From Pyrus communis (lineage: Eukaryota; Streptophyta; Magnoliopsida; Rosales; Rosaceae), in the NCBI RefSeq assembly GCF_963583255.1, contig NC_084812.1:25773565-25837564 (forward strand): a DNA stretch of 64,000 bases, given 5' to 3'. The notes below the pieces were generated by a model. That model worked only from the letters and a program-made list of their open reading frames with translations. It was not told the origin of the DNA and did no database searches. Both the position numbers and the translations under genes were made by a program. This document shows positions 48,830-59,792 of this stretch, in pieces; position 1 is the stretch's first letter, and each line of letters begins with the position of its first letter.

Positions 48830-49254
48830 TTAAGCGTCGGTTACAAAGAGGTCCGCTAGAAAATATGGCGGCTCCTCAAACCATGATCGAGAAATCATCT
48901 CACGCAGCGCAACCCTTGCAAGACGGTGAACCATTTCATTAGCTTGATGACAAACATGGGCCGAATTAGCTCCAGTGATCCTTGACATGAAAGCTTTGCC
49001 ATCCTCAATGAAAGGCCCAATGAAGGACACGTCAATCGAATGACTCTGCAACGCAGTCGTGATCTGGAGAGAGTCGCTTTCTAGAATGATATTAGATAAG
49101 CCCCTTTCAACAATCATCGCCAAGCCTTCTTTGGCCACTAAGGCCTTAGCATGAGCCGGAGAGAAGACATTTTCGAACTTGGCCACACGAGCTGCCCCAA
49201 AATGACCCGAAACATCCCTTGCAACCATACCCGCCCCACCCCATCTACTAAACT
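48830..49254 (-). pseudogene. LINE RNase H-like domain
   Basis: The frame reads FSRWGGAGMVARD, then AKALVAKEGLAMIVERGLSNIILESDSLQ and HQANEMVHRLARVAL, the plant LINE-type RNase H (RVT_3) with the acidic residues of EA.EGL, ESD and a late N.(M/V)AH-like helix. The 5' part of the domain and the whole reverse transcriptase are missing. The frame stops at 48830 with TAA. Confidence 0.75.
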
Positions 49255-49708
49255 AGTGTAAATTACAAGAGGTTTGTGGATAGGAAAGGGGCATGTGGCA
49301 TGTCGTTCGGAGGGGCTGAGCTAAAACAGATAGCTCCAAGCTACATAGCAGAGGTCACTTGCCCGTGGCATGCAAAAAACTGGTAAGAGAAAAGCCCACG
49401 GAAGGGTAGGGTAAAAGCGTTCAAGATGCATGACCTTGCTCTTTCAATGTCGGGAGCCGATAAACTGGGTTAAAAGAAATACAAAGTGGAAGAAGCAATT
49501 GAACAATATGCTTCTGCCGTGGCCGCTCCTTTATTGAATCAACTACCATTAGGGTTCATATTACTAAAGGGTCTTAGATCTTAATAAAGCTTTTCCCAAT
49601 CGTTGAATTGCCAAATGAAATAATCAGAGTGTCTAAATTAGAAAGAAACAGAGCTTACAACTTAACTCTAAACCATTCCCCTCGACTGACTGAATACGGT
49701 GATCATAG
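49255..49708. other. Intergenic between the LINE tail and duplication copy A
   Basis: Nothing recognisable beyond a moderately GC-rich stretch near 49260-49420. No gene supported. Confidence 0.4.
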
Positions 49709-50258
49709 ATGCCTTGGCATTAGGTCCCTGTCAACCGCCTGACTAGTGCCTTTTAGAACCTTGGTACCATGCATCCAAGATGGGGCTTTCTCTAGTGAAC
49801 AATGGAACAAAAACACGGATCAATTGGTCAAACGGGATCTACAAAATTTTTGTTTCATTAATGTGCAAGTTAGCTGTGCATTGAATAACTTTTGCATCCA
49901 AGGCCTGTACAAGCAAAGGGCTTTCCACTTAGATACAAGAAAAGTCGAGTATTAATATTCCACGACCGGTACAAGCAAACCAAAGCCAAATACAGTATCC
50001 ATCCGCCAGCCATCAGTGACTACGGATGGGGCAAGTGAGCTTACTCAAAGACATATACACAGACCAGAGTGCTGAAACATAAACTAAAAAAGAAAGCAAC
50101 AGCCCATGACTAGACAATCCAACAGCATCCTCGCCATCAACAAGATTATGGGTTGCGAGGCGCTAGATTAAGAAAGGGGTGGCCTTCTGCAATGAATTTG
50201 CTTAAATCCGGGCAGTTTTCATCCTCGTGATCACGAATCTTGCCACAAAGAAGACAGA
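49709..50258 (+). repeat. Segmental duplication copy A, part 1
   Basis: It aligns by eye with 56312-56855: the same GGCTTTCTCTAG-GAACAATG block, CATTAATGTGCAAGTTAGCTG, CATCCGCCAGCCATCAGT and the 3' end of the knuckle gene. Alignment breaks at GACAGAA (50258), where LTR-like sequence follows in A. Confidence 0.85.
50146..50258 (-). pseudogene. 3' fragment of the two-knuckle protein gene (copy A)
   Basis: On the - strand: FCLLCGKIRDHEDENCPDL and KFIAEGHPFLNLAPRNP, then TAA. It equals the last 36 or so codons of the intact gene at 56743-58372. All else is missing because sequence from 50259 is unrelated. It is in frame but cannot be a gene by itself. Confidence 0.75.
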
Positions 50259-50268
50259 ATAACTCACG

Positions 50269-51500
50269 TGTATTCACACACCCCATTTGAGCATTGTATG
50301 AGAAATTATTATCTAGTTTTGGTTATGTGCTTTAAATTGACGTTTTTATAGTTGTTTCGCATATAGGTGAGACCCATCCTGAGGACGAGCGCAGTCACTC
50401 GAGGCAAGGGGGTTACGACCCTTCCACATATCAGTGAGTGAGCTTTTGGTTTTCCGTATATACATATATACTTGTGGTTTTTCCCAGAAAATGAAATTGA
50501 ATATTTATATATTTTAAATGCCATGCATAGTGTTTGCCTATTTATTTATGCATTAGTAGTTGCATATATGTATGTTTAGTGATGCGGACGCACATGTAAG
50601 TGCCAGGTAAGTTTATGGTTTATGATTGTGAATTAGTGGTTATGTGAGATACATAGAGAGCTCATAACCTGCACCTCCGGTGTTAGTGCTCCAGCTCAGA
50701 GTAGGACACAGTCTTTCACGTGATGTTCACCTCCCGCACCACACGCTCATCTTGGATCCAAATAGGTGCACAATCCTGTCGTACAGACCACTATAGGTGG
50801 TTCCGATTCGTAGGTGACCCGTGATTATTCACCAAGTCTTCACGTGATTGTAGCACTTGAGCGTATTTATTTACACCCAGTCCTGTCATACAAACCACTT
50901 TAGGTGATTCCGACTCGTGTGCAGGTATAGTTAGTGAGTTGGGGATTTGAGCTCTAGATTCAGCCGTACAGGTCACGTTAGGTGACTCCAGCTGACATGT
51001 TACTTGTTTATGTGGAGGCATTCGACATGACATACTTTTGAACATGTTTTCGATATATGCGTATATTCTATTTTTTGGGAAACTATACAGGTTTTACGGC
51101 GAGGGGTTAGAACTTTTGATAATGAAATGATTTTGAAAAACTTTGTTTTTGCCACTCACACTTTCTGTTTTGCGCCCCTCCAGGTTCTAGTTAGAAGCAG
51201 CTTTGGTGATTCACGAGGACTTAACGGTGGTTCTGACAGAACATCACAAATGTAGTATCACCTTTGGGTGTTGTGCAATTAGTATTTGTTCTTCTGGACT
51301 GCACTTAGGCTTTCTAAACTCTGATTATATTTATCACACTTAGTCTCGCATTAGTGTGTTACCTTAACTAGATTTTTAGTAGTTTGGTTTTTATTTATTC
51401 GTACTTTTATTATTATCTTTTTCTTTCACACTGTGCACATGGTTACGTCACCCTCACGTGACGGCCAGCACGCCTTGATTCCGGTCGGGGTGTGTCAACA
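50269..51500. mobile_element. LTR-like block (possible solo LTR)
   Basis: It starts TGTATTCACACACCCC and ends GGGGTGTGTCAACA, which are imperfect inverted ends with TG...CA, about 1.2 kb apart. Contents such as GCGCCCCTCCAGGTTCTAG and CACGTGACGGCCAGCACG are of the type found in plant Gypsy LTRs. The 5-base flanks (TCACG, GTAGT) do not match, so the borders or a later rearrangement are uncertain. Confidence 0.5.
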
Positions 51501-51849
51501 GTAGTAGTGCTCATTTAATGAAAATTTCAAATGACAAGTATATCTTCACATATTGTACAAAATTATAATATTTGCCTTTACATTATTGTCTTTCACAATA
51601 ATTATATCACATTAAATACCATATCTTTTTTAGTCATTTAACATACTCACAACAATTTATACGAAAATTTACCAAACATTCAAACATTGGTTTTTTTTAT
51701 TTTTTTATTTTTTGTGTGTTAAGAGCACTTCTATTAAAAAAAAAGTCTCTTAACAAAAAAAAATTACCAAACATTCAACAACCTTATTTTACCACTATTT
51801 ATTCTCACAGTATAACAGAAACAGTTTTTTTTTTTTTTAAAGCACGGTA

Positions 51850-53345
51850 ATACCAAAACTAAATCAAAGTAAGATAGATTACAAATGGGCCTGTTACTAA
51901 TCGAAGTACGGTACATTACGTCATCAAGCTTATTTCTTTTTGGATTTACAAGGTGAGTTAGAGCTCGAGGTTAATATTAAGGAGGTAAGGTTTTATAACG
52001 TCCTTAAAGGTATAAGGTTGATCATTTTGAATTTTGAGATTTAGAACAATACAGGGTTGATGATTTTGAGTTTTGAGTTTTGAGTTGTAGAAATGTTCTT
52101 AGGAGGAGTTTAGAGCTTAGAGTGCAGGACTTGGGTTTAGAGTTTGTAATCGATACATGAATATAACGTTGTTAAAACGATGTTGATACTCAGTACCAAT
52201 TTCATCGTTCATGTTTTTTCGTCTGTATTGGGTTATTTTCGACACAGTCGTACCGTACATTTATTTTACAGCTGTGACAAACACATGAGCTTTATTTACA
52301 AGAGTACATCGAACGAAACACCAACCATTTAAAATTTTATTTTTATTTTAAAAAAATGTTATGGAGATCATATTTTGTAGACCGCTTGATGCAGTGATTG
52401 ATAGTTAGATTTTTCCTTAGTGAATTAAAGAAGAAATCCAGTCATCTCTCACCACGTCATGGGGTCTACGAAATATAGTTTGAGAGTAATGTTAAGTAAA
52501 CTAAATTTGCAAATTAAATGATGTGTTGCCAATAAAAAATATGCATGTTAATCAATATTTAAGTAATAATTTAGTCATCAACAACAGCGGGGACCATGGC
52601 TGCACGTCCATGGGTGAATTATGTCTTGCCAAATATAGATACTTTTTTCTTCAATTCCAATTTCGAAACTAAATTTTCAGAACGTTCACCTACCGACCTA
52701 CGATATCCCTTGTTTATTCAAACTTTCCGTTACAGTTACTAAGCCTAATATCTGCCCAGCATTATCTTAAAATATAAATAAAGCCCTCAGTCTTGTTTGC
52801 AGAACTTGGAAGAACAGAACTTTTGATCTTAGAATATTTTAACAGTCTAAATCATAGAAATTAGAGGACAGGGAATGATTGGCTCCCAACATAATGTAAA
52901 CTTGTTAAATATTGATTCAGCAGTGGTTGAAATTTGGATGGGACTTACTAACTTATTAAATAAATTGTCCTCAAGAGTTGGTCCCCATTGAAGAAGATGT
53001 GATTTATTAAAACCTGTTACTAATGAGATTACCGTTTTGTGACTCGATTGGTTGCTTGCTTTGGCAATATGGATATATTGTTAAGTATATAAGGATAAAT
53101 TGGTGTGAAGAGCTAGATAGCTTAAAACTAAATGACTGTAAGAAATTAAGGAGGAATATCTGCACTTGTAATTTTATGATTATTGCAGTCCTCTTTCAGG
53201 TTTGAAGGAACCACAGCAGTCGAAATTGCTTGGAACAATGACTGGGGGTGCACAGTTAGCATCCATCCCAAACAAGGATCACTGCCCCATGTAAGAGACC
53301 AAGGGTTAAAGATTCAACGACGAGTCCCCTGGAACTACTAGCAAA
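51850..53345 (+). repeat. Segmental duplication copy A, part 2
   Basis: It aligns with 58440-61960: AACTAAATCAAAGTAAG, ACGTCATCAAGC, GGGTTATTTTCGACA, TACAAGAGTACAT, GAAATCCA-TCAT, CACAGCAGTCGAAATTGCTT and GGATCACTGCCCCATGTAAG occur in the same order. Copy A is shorter because it lacks four insertions found in B. No gene is supported in it. Confidence 0.8.
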
Positions 53346-53745
53346 ACGTTGTTACATCCAGCTGTAATGTGGACTGAGTCTGGGTAGGTTTAGCGACTCA
53401 AACTCAATGAGTTTGACAGTAAAACCAAAAGAGAAATACGAGGATGAAAAGTAAATTAAGAAATGAAGAAAGTACACATTTTATATGTTTATCGTGGCAA
53501 TGGAAAGTTAATAACTGTATGGGATATGACACTTTTTGGCAGATTAATTTGTTTGGCGGGATTGGGAGAGATGCAGAAAGAAATAGATTGGATGGCTCTT
53601 CAGGGGATTAACCTGCCTTAGCATTCACAGGTCAAGAATCAATTTGGAAGAAAGTTTTGATGGAAAGTTGTTAAAATTGCTCTTACATTTATGAAGGTGT
53701 TCATCAAATTCTAGGATTCTACATTATATGTCTTGCATGTTTGCT

Positions 53746-53748
<3 letters not shown>

Positions 53749-53778
<30 letters not shown>

Positions 53779-54170
53779 GTCAAAAGGAGAATTTATTAGA
53801 CAACCACCACAAATTTACAAGCAAAACAAGATCTAAGAAACACCTACTAACAAACAAAACAAGGGGCCGAGACTAAATACAAACAGAAAAGGAGCCCACG
53901 AAAACAGTAAGGCCCAAAGACGTACACAACAACCAAGAAACCACGAAGCTTGCACTGCCTTCTACACCATCGGCTTTCTAGTCCATCCAAGCGAATCCTA
54001 GTCCATCCAAGCGAATCCCAGTCCACCGCCGCCGAGTAATACCTCACCAGACGCCACCTCCAACCCTGAAAAGCTACCTGAGCACAACCATAAACAGGGG
54101 ATAGTCGGCAACAGAGTAAGAGAAGCCAACTACCAGTTTCAAACAAGGTAGAAAATCATGAATATCTAAA
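53749..54170 (-). mobile_element. LINE 3' tail
   Basis: The T-run at 53749-53777 is a poly(A) on the - strand, preceded by AATAAATTCTCCTTTTGACC and a Trp/Cys-rich non-conserved open stretch. This is the common appearance of 5'-truncated plant LINE ends; no reverse transcriptase is left. Confidence 0.5.
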
Positions 54171-56230
54171 TCTCTTTCACCCACGCAAGGAATCCTTGAA
54201 GCTAAAATACATAAACAAAATATATCAGAACAATAAACAAAATAAATTTAAAAAAAATTCAACAAAAACAAATTTATAACAAAATATGTGGTAGTCACAT
54301 ACCCAAATACAGAGCCCCGCAAGAGACAATTCTGAAAGAGGAAACTAACATTACAAGCAGCATCACATCATCAGCTTCTCCAAATTTAACATTTTTGTTA
54401 ATGTTTAACAACTCTACGTTACATTCATTAGTTTTGCCTATACGTTCAGAATTCCCTTTGAATGAATACTTCAATGACTTGGATGCATATTTAGCTCCAC
54501 TTCTCATACAGTAGACGCCATAGTTCAATTCTTTAGACCAGCCGTTAATATCTATCACTGAACATCTGCAGCCGTCATCCTTACAATTTTTAATGTGTAC
54601 AATGTCACAAAATCTACTTATAACATAAGCTTTTGGAACCTACAAATAACCAACACACAAAACAAAAATTAATAAAAAAATCAATAGAAACAAAAAATCA
54701 GAGACAAAAATAACACTAGCCAATAAAAAATAAAAAATATGATACCTCTCGTTCAACGGAGCATATGTAACACTGCAAGTTGATTGCCTGCTTCAAGTTT
54801 TAAGTATCCCATAAAGGCAACACCACCCCGGTTATAATGGCACTAGGAGTTGTAGATGGGAGGATTTTCATGTATTTTCCAAAGCTTTTTTTTAGGATAC
54901 GAAACTAAAAAAAAAAGAAAGAAACAAATAAGTGAAATAAACGTAAATTGTTGCAAAATAAACAAATAAACAAAAAAAAAAAAAAAAAAGAATAATAGAA
55001 AATTACTCTTTGTGGAGTCCAGATTAGTAATCGTTGCATCAAAAGACATTAAAACACCTTTAGGCAAAACAATTGTACACAAGATTGTACCAGTGGTAGC
55101 AGAATCAACAGTCGTTTCAGACAATTTACTAGAAGCTGAAAAAGTAACTGAATTAAAAAATCATGAGAAGTAAAAAAATTCTCCAAATTCATTTTCATCC
55201 ATTTAAAAAAGGTCTAGGAATTCATTATCACAATTTTTCACAAAAACAGACTCCTCAATAACAAAGTGAATTGGATAATTCAATCTGTTTTGAAAGAATT
55301 TGAAAGAAAGGAATTTACATACCTTTAACAAGTTGATTCAGTCAAATAATAATATTTTTATAATAATAATTAATAATTCTACGAGCCATCATAAATTTTC
55401 ATCATCGAAAAAGTCTAAGCAAGCAATGGAAACAACGATAGTGAAACTATGAATCAAAATTAGAATGAACATAAATAAGTAAAACAAAAATGATAACAAA
55501 TATAGATTCAAGAAGTATTATAACAATGTAATAAAAAGGGGCGGCAGCCTTAGAGCAAGGGGTAGAGTTCTGGAGAACTGCACTGGGAAAGGGATGAAGG
55601 TGGTTAGGGGTATTTTTTTTTTTCTTCAAGTTTTTATTATTTTTTTTAAATTTCATTTTCCATGTTAAAATAAGTTTTCATTCCAGCTGTATAACAATTA
55701 TACATGTGTCAACTTTTGAGTGGAATGATCATGTGTTGATGTGGTAGTACGGTACTACCTAATAATATGTTGTCCAATATCCTAGTGGATAGGGTATTGA
55801 GTTTCTATTCATGCATCCCATCCTAGGTTCAAAACTCTTCATTCTCCTAAATATTGTAATAGTTTCGAACTCTTCCCATTTCCTTAATAATAGTAATTTT
55901 TTTAATTTTTTTATTTTAATAATAAGAGATCAAACAACATAGCAAAGCAAAGCATCAATCCAACCAGGTACCGCATTATTTAAGCAGAAAATAAATAACT
56001 TTCATTTTGCATTTTATTTTTTTCAATAAATTGTAAAATACTTGGATGAACACTCATGTTTCATATGTTCTAATATTTTATAATCTATATGTTATTCTAT
56101 TTTGCAATTTATGTATCCTATACAATGATGTATTTTGTTATGTATAAATAGATATTTATATACATATATATACACACAAAAATATGTTATATAACAAATT
56201 AATTAAAATTAAAAAAGAAAGGCCAAGGCT
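54171..56230. other. AT-rich region with two unassigned - strand open stretches
   Basis: Two - strand stretches look more protein-like than their surroundings. One, about 54640-54295, follows an AG at GTAG and contains FCDIVHIKNCKDDGCRCSV and INGWSKELNYGVYC. The other, 55124-55010, contains ETTVDSATTGTILC and LPKGVLMSFDATITNLDS. They could be exons or fragments of one gene, but I recognise no family and see no consistent start. The rest, including 55130-56230, is AT-rich without features. Confidence 0.25.
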
Positions 56231-56236
56231 GCCACC

Positions 56237-56362
56237 CATGCACTAGTTAGACGTCTAGGCGTTAGGCCCCTACCAGCCGCCTAAACCTTGGTAACGCGCA
56301 TGCACTAGTTAGACGTCTAGGCGTTAGGCCCCTACCAGCCGCCTAAACCTTGGTAACGCGCA
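56237..56362 (+). repeat. 63-bp tandem duplication
   Basis: Two adjacent near-perfect copies of a block containing GCATGCACTAGTTAGACGTC and TAGGCGTTAGGCCCCTACC, ending TAACGC. The GTCTAGGCG/CCGCCTA motifs recall the ends of the MITE at 61037-61398. Confidence 0.8.
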
Positions 56363-56855
56363 TCCAAGACTGGGCTTTCTCTAGCGAACAATGAAACAAA
56401 AAACAGTTGGATCAATTGGTCAAACGGGATCTAACAGTTTTTGTTTCATTAATGTGCAAGTTAGCTGTGTATTGAATAACTTTTGCATCCAAGGCCAGTA
56501 CAAGCAAAGGGCTGTCCACTTAGAAACAAGAACAACCAAGTATTAATATTTCAAGACCAGTACAAGCAAACCAAACCCAAGTACAGTATCCATCCGCCAG
56601 CCATCAGTCACTACGGACGGGGCAGGTGAGCTTACTCAAAGACATATATACAGACTACAGAGTGCTGAAACTCAAAGAAAATAAAGAAGAAAGCAACAGC
56701 CCAAGACTAGACAATCCAACAGCATCCTCGCCATCAGCAAGATTACGGGCTGCGAGGAACTAGGTTGAGAAGGGGGTGGCCTTCTGCAATGAATTTGCTT
56801 AAATCCGGGCAGTCCTCATCCTCGTGGTCACAAAATTTGCCACAAAGAAGACAGA
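56312..56855 (+). repeat. Segmental duplication copy B, part 1
   Basis: Counterpart of 49709-50258, including the 3' end of the knuckle gene. In B the homologous gene continues; in A it is cut. Confidence 0.85.
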
Positions 56856-58414
56856 ACATCATATCAGCATACCTCAGCCCACGGCCATCCAATATTATGT
56901 AGCCCTTGCCAACCTCAGTTACATTGTCTGGTATACGTTTCAGGTAGGGGCATGAATCACTCCAGTGGCCAAACACATTGCAAACTTCACAAGGGTGTTT
57001 GAATTGGAATCTGAAAGGTTTCTCAGCTGTGAATGCCCTGCTCATTTTCTTCTCTTCTGGTTTTGATTTTGGAGTAGTAGTATTCCCCTCGTCAAGTTGG
57101 AGTTTAGCCAGATTCTCTTCAACAGCCTTTTCATTTTTGACTTGAGAGGGAGGGCCATCTGGGTGTTTAAGGAAATGTGGAGATACATTAATTAATAATA
57201 CAAATTGCACAGTGCATATATAAGCTAAGTAAGCAAGCCATCTGAATTTGAGTCGGGCCCTTAATTACTTTGTATTCTCGATCTCATTGAGTCATCAAAT
57301 AATTATTACTACTGATTCATGATCAATTAAGTTCTACTCTGTTTGGGTTAATTTGTTAGGAGGATATCTCATTGAATCATCAAATACCTACCACTAGTGC
57401 TTCATGCTCAATTACGTCCTACTCTGTCTCTAGGTTAATTTGTTAGGAAGATAACAAAGTCTGCCATATGCATGTCATTGCCACCTGTGTGTGTGTGTGT
57501 AAATTGCTACCGGCCTTCTTTCTACCATTGTGGTTAAGTGTGCAAGCACAAGTCCTCAATGTTGTGGGTTCGTGTGTGTTTGCGCGTGTGTAAATAACTA
57601 ACGGCCTTCTTCCTACCATTGTGGTTAAGTGTGGAAGCACAAGTCCTCAATGTTGTGGGTTCGTGCATGTGTGTGTGTGTGTAAATAGCTCCCGGCCTTC
57701 TTCCTACCATTGTGATTTAAGGGTGCAAGCACAAATCCTCAACGTCGTGGGTTTGAAGGCTGGTATCCTCAAGGGAATTATATGTATAAATAGCTAACTG
57801 AGAATAATAGATAGTCCCCTACGCATGAAATTTGTTGAGAATTAATTCTACACAAGTAGAGTAACTGCGGGAGGGCCAAATCAAAAAGATTTGGGACGAT
57901 ACTTGATAGATCCTACAGAAAGTTATGCTCAGTTCGCATTATGTAATGAGGCATGGAAAGGAAACAAAATACACATTTTCAGCATAGACAGGGAATTTTT
58001 ATGAAGACGAAAAATTAGGCATCATCAAGTACCCTAATTAAGTTCAAGCACGGTAACCCTAAAATCATATATACATCGAGTTAAATAAGCTGCAAATTCG
58101 AAATTAGAGATAATATCTTCCTCCTCACAAACCCTAAAACCATAACAAATTTGCAAATCTTCTTCCTCCTCACAAACCCTAAATCCAACAAACATGCGAA
58201 AAAGCACACCAAGAGAAGAGGGAGGAGCCCGGATCTCACCTCCGAGCTTCGTCCGTTGGCCTGGAATCTTCTCCTGCCCGGATCCGGATCCTGGTCCGGC
58301 TAGGGACTTGGACTTGGACTTGGCCTTAGCCTTGGCCTTGGCCTTGGCTATCGCCCTGGATCGGGGGTTCATGGTTTTGTTTTCAAGAGACGAGAGAATT
58401 TGGGGCTTCTGCAT
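56743..58414 (-). CDS. Small two-knuckle (CxxC-type) protein with lysine-rich N-terminus
   Basis: Two - strand exons are proposed. Exon 1 ends at 58240 with a GTGAGA donor and starts at the ATG at 58372 or an in-frame ATG at 58414. Exon 2 is 57158-56743, ending in TAG. With the 58372 start it encodes 182 residues; the other adds 14. The N-terminus has repeated Lys-Ala/Lys-Ser (AKAKAKAKAKSKSKS), then a Gly/Ser linker. Exon 2 has a coiled acidic part, then CEVCNVFGHWSDSCPYL and CLLCGKFCDHEDEDCPDL, which resemble CCHC zinc knuckles of RNA-binding proteins, the second with extra Cys and His. I do not recognise the family; nucleic acid binding is an inference. The 1.1 kb intron holds a triple tandem repeat. 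It lies in duplication copy B; the copy A counterpart is reduced to its last 113 bases. Confidence 0.6.
57487..57775 (+). repeat. Three tandem 91-bp units with (GT)n
   Basis: Units begin near 57501, 57592 and 57683. Each reads (GT)n-TAAAT, CGGCCTTCTT-CTACCATTGTG, AAGCACAA-TCCTCAA and GTGGGTT. The GTGGGTTCG end resembles a Pol III B box, so the unit may derive from a SINE head. They lie in the intron of the knuckle gene. Confidence 0.75.
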
Positions 58415-58775
58415 GGGAGGCTCTAGAAAGGTGGTTTATATACTAAATCAAAGTAAGGTGATTACGTCATCAAGCCTATTTCTTTTAGGATTTATTTAGA
58501 TGGTGCGAGCTAGAGCTCGGGGTTAAGTTTTTATTTATTTATTTTTATTTTCTTAAAGGAGGACATTCTAAATCTCAAAACTCGAAATTGGTTCGTCGTT
58601 TTGAGTTTTGAAATTTAGAATGTCCGTCAACAATGGGGTTGATCATTTTGAGTTATGAGTTTTAGAGTGTTCTTTGGAATGGCTTAGAGCTTTGAGTGTA
58701 GGGCTTGGGTTTAGAGTTTTTAACCAATACATGAATATAACTTTGTTAATATGACATTGATACTCAATACGAATA

Positions 58776-59713
58776 GGGATAAGACCAAGAGACAAATATT
58801 TTTACAAATACTTTTACACTTTTTTTAAACCTTTTGATCACATGAAATCCAATGGTTCTTATTTATTTATTAAATGACATGAATGCTTATGTGGATTTTA
58901 ACTAATATTAAAGATCAAATAAAACTGGAAAAAAAAAAACGTAAAATTTGGAAAATTAAAACTAAAATTCAAAAAGAAAGAAACCCTAGTTGTTCGCTGT
59001 TCTCCCCCTTTGCTGATATGCTTTTGCAACTCCATGTCTTGTATGGCAATTACATGAAGTTGAATATATTACCCTTGTTCATGTTATTTCATTTGACCTA
59101 ATTCCAAACCTTGTTGTGCGCTTGCTTTTGATAATTTGAAAAAATTGAATTCGGTTTTTCAAAATTACTGCATCTGGGAACTGCTAACGGAGTTTCTCAA
59201 AAAATCACAAAATATGGAATCTCTCGTCTTAAAACACAAAGATGTAAGATGTATTTTCTCTTATATTATGTGATACCAATATCACCTCTATAATATTGTG
59301 TATTCCCATTCAATTTGTTCTTTTAAAATTACCAACAGAACAAAGAAAATATTTGATGAGAGCCCGAATACACATAAAGGATGAAGTTTGAATCCAAGTC
59401 TGAAAAACCAAAAAAAAAAAAAAAAAAAAAATTAGTTAATGATTTTTTTATTAGGGTTCAAAGCTTGAATCCAAGTCTTGATCAAAATGGGAATGGGAGA
59501 ACCAATTTCAGTTTAAGTTTCTTCCTTTTTTTTAATTTTCCAGATTTTATGTTTTTTTTTTCAGTTTTATTTGATCTTTAATATTAGTTAAAATCCACAT
59601 AAGCATCCATATCATTTAATGAATAAATAAGAACCATTAGATGTCATGTAATCAAAAGGCTTAAAAAGAGTGTAAAAGTATTTGTAAAAATATTTGTCCC
59701 TTGATCTTATCCC
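58776..59713. mobile_element. Mutator-like element with long inverted ends
   Basis: The ends (58776-58928 and 59562-59713) are inverted copies of about 152 bases, starting GGGATAAGACCAAGAGACAA and GGGATAAGATCAAGGGACAA. They are flanked by ATACGAATA (58767-58775) and ATATGAATA (59714-59722), a 9-base target repeat with one mismatch, the Mutator hallmark. No transposase is encoded. Copy A shows the uninterrupted sequence near 52195 (CTCAGTACCAATTTCATCG). Confidence 0.8.
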
Positions 59714-59792
59714 ATATGAATATCATCGTTCATGTTGTTTCTTATACTTTATTGGGTTATTTTCGACATGGTCATACCGTACATTCATTTTA

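Larger units (their letters stand above)
46738..49254 (-). mobile_element. LINE 3' end, split by a Harbinger-like element
   Basis: On the - strand the RNase H frame (49254-48830) is followed by its TAA and the insertion 46863-48823. Then come a tail with a short non-coding end (46862-46760) and a poly(A) (T-run at 46738-46760 on the + strand). RNase H, 3' UTR and poly(A) in this order mark a 5'-truncated plant LINE (L1 type). Removing the insertion joins the UTR directly. Confidence 0.7.
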
